The notes beneath the pieces are model-generated. The model did not search any database, was not told the origin of the DNA, and worked only from the letters and a program-made list of their open reading frames with translations. Shown here in pieces: positions 15,487 through 15,711 of a DNA stretch of 15,711 nucleotides. Source of the stretch: JAIPEK01 sp041685935 (lineage in GTDB: Bacteria > Desulfobacterota > Desulfobacteria > Desulfobacterales > Desulfobacteraceae); NCBI GenBank assembly GCA_041685935.1, contig JAWLES010000042.1, positions 1-15,711 on the forward strand, read 5' to 3'. Both the position numbers and the translations under genes were made by a program. Within the stretch, counting starts at the first letter, position 1, and every line of letters begins with the position of its first letter.

Positions 15487-15711
15487 GGGCCTATATGACC
15501 ATTGGGTAATATTTGATCTTTATATCTGAACGTGGTTGAGGTCCAGAAAAGTTCACTTTCAAGTAAATATCTTTAAAAATCAGTATTGTATGTGAATCTG
15601 CCATGAGAGACAGAGCACTGGCACAACAATTGAAGTACTGAAACTGAAAGCAGCTAACATATGAAGATCCGGAAACAGTATCCGAGTACTTAAAAAGCAC
15701 TACAAAAAGGT

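Larger units (their letters stand above)
15263..15711. other. Non-coding stretch at the right end; no convincing gene
   Basis: About 450 bases upstream of the secreted-protein gene. Two frames of about 70 codons (15317-15529 plus strand, 15491-15700 minus strand) overlap each other, lack ribosome binding sites and show no recognisable features, so neither is annotated. The stretch does hold a short operator-like palindrome and a long imperfect hairpin, listed separately, and AGTGA-n5-TCACT near 15331. The minus-strand promoter should be in its left part, but I could not assign it. Confidence 0.5.

Overview
The window looks like the chromosome of a Gram-negative, selenocysteine-using bacterium, most likely a member of Desulfobacterota (the former Deltaproteobacteria). 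This is an inference. It rests on the moderate GC content, a lipoprotein and signal-peptide proteins, a WaaP-like kinase, a large chemoreceptor, and above all a peroxiredoxin-like gene with an in-frame UGA in a U-x-x-C motif followed by a SECIS-like hairpin. No phylogenetic marker gene is present to confirm the lineage.

Layout. (1) Bases 2-2023 hold the 3' part of a methyl-accepting chemotaxis protein. Its sensor region contains a nearly identical tandem duplication of a Cache-type module. (2) Converging with it is a minus-strand gene (2046-3200) for an unusual putative DNA-binding protein: a MerR-like N-terminal helix-turn-helix, a charged coiled coil, six acidic 'DDLxxL' repeats and a second HTH-like C-terminus. 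(3) The divergent intergenic region 3201-3487 carries a sigma70-like promoter and, upstream of it, three evenly spaced ATAAAACC elements in alternating orientation. (4) Bases 3488-10707 are a tightly packed four-gene operon: PrkA (AAA-type serine protein kinase), a YeaH/YhbH (DUF444) VWA-like protein, SpoVR, and a second, larger and divergent PrkA-family protein. (5) Only 25 bases downstream is a 164-residue selenocysteine peroxiredoxin-like gene (10733-11227), then a GC-rich hairpin.

(6) The right third (about 11.3-15.7 kb) is more loosely packed. It holds a small lipoprotein with a BamE/SmpA-like C-terminus (minus strand), a non-coding divergent spacer with a 9-bp inverted repeat, a secreted CARDB-like protein, a WaaP/KdkA-type kinase probably starting at TTG, a strong hairpin between convergent genes, a small secreted five-cysteine protein, and about 450 bases with no convincing gene but two inverted repeats.

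How the genes may work together. The prkA-yeaH-spoVR trio is a widely conserved set linked in enterobacteria and other lineages to starvation and stress adaptation. Here it gains a second PrkA paralogue, a divergently transcribed repeat-containing putative regulator, and a probably co-transcribed seleno-peroxiredoxin. This suggests a stress or stationary-phase kinase module coupled to redox defence. The linkage is visible in the sequence; the functional coupling is inference.
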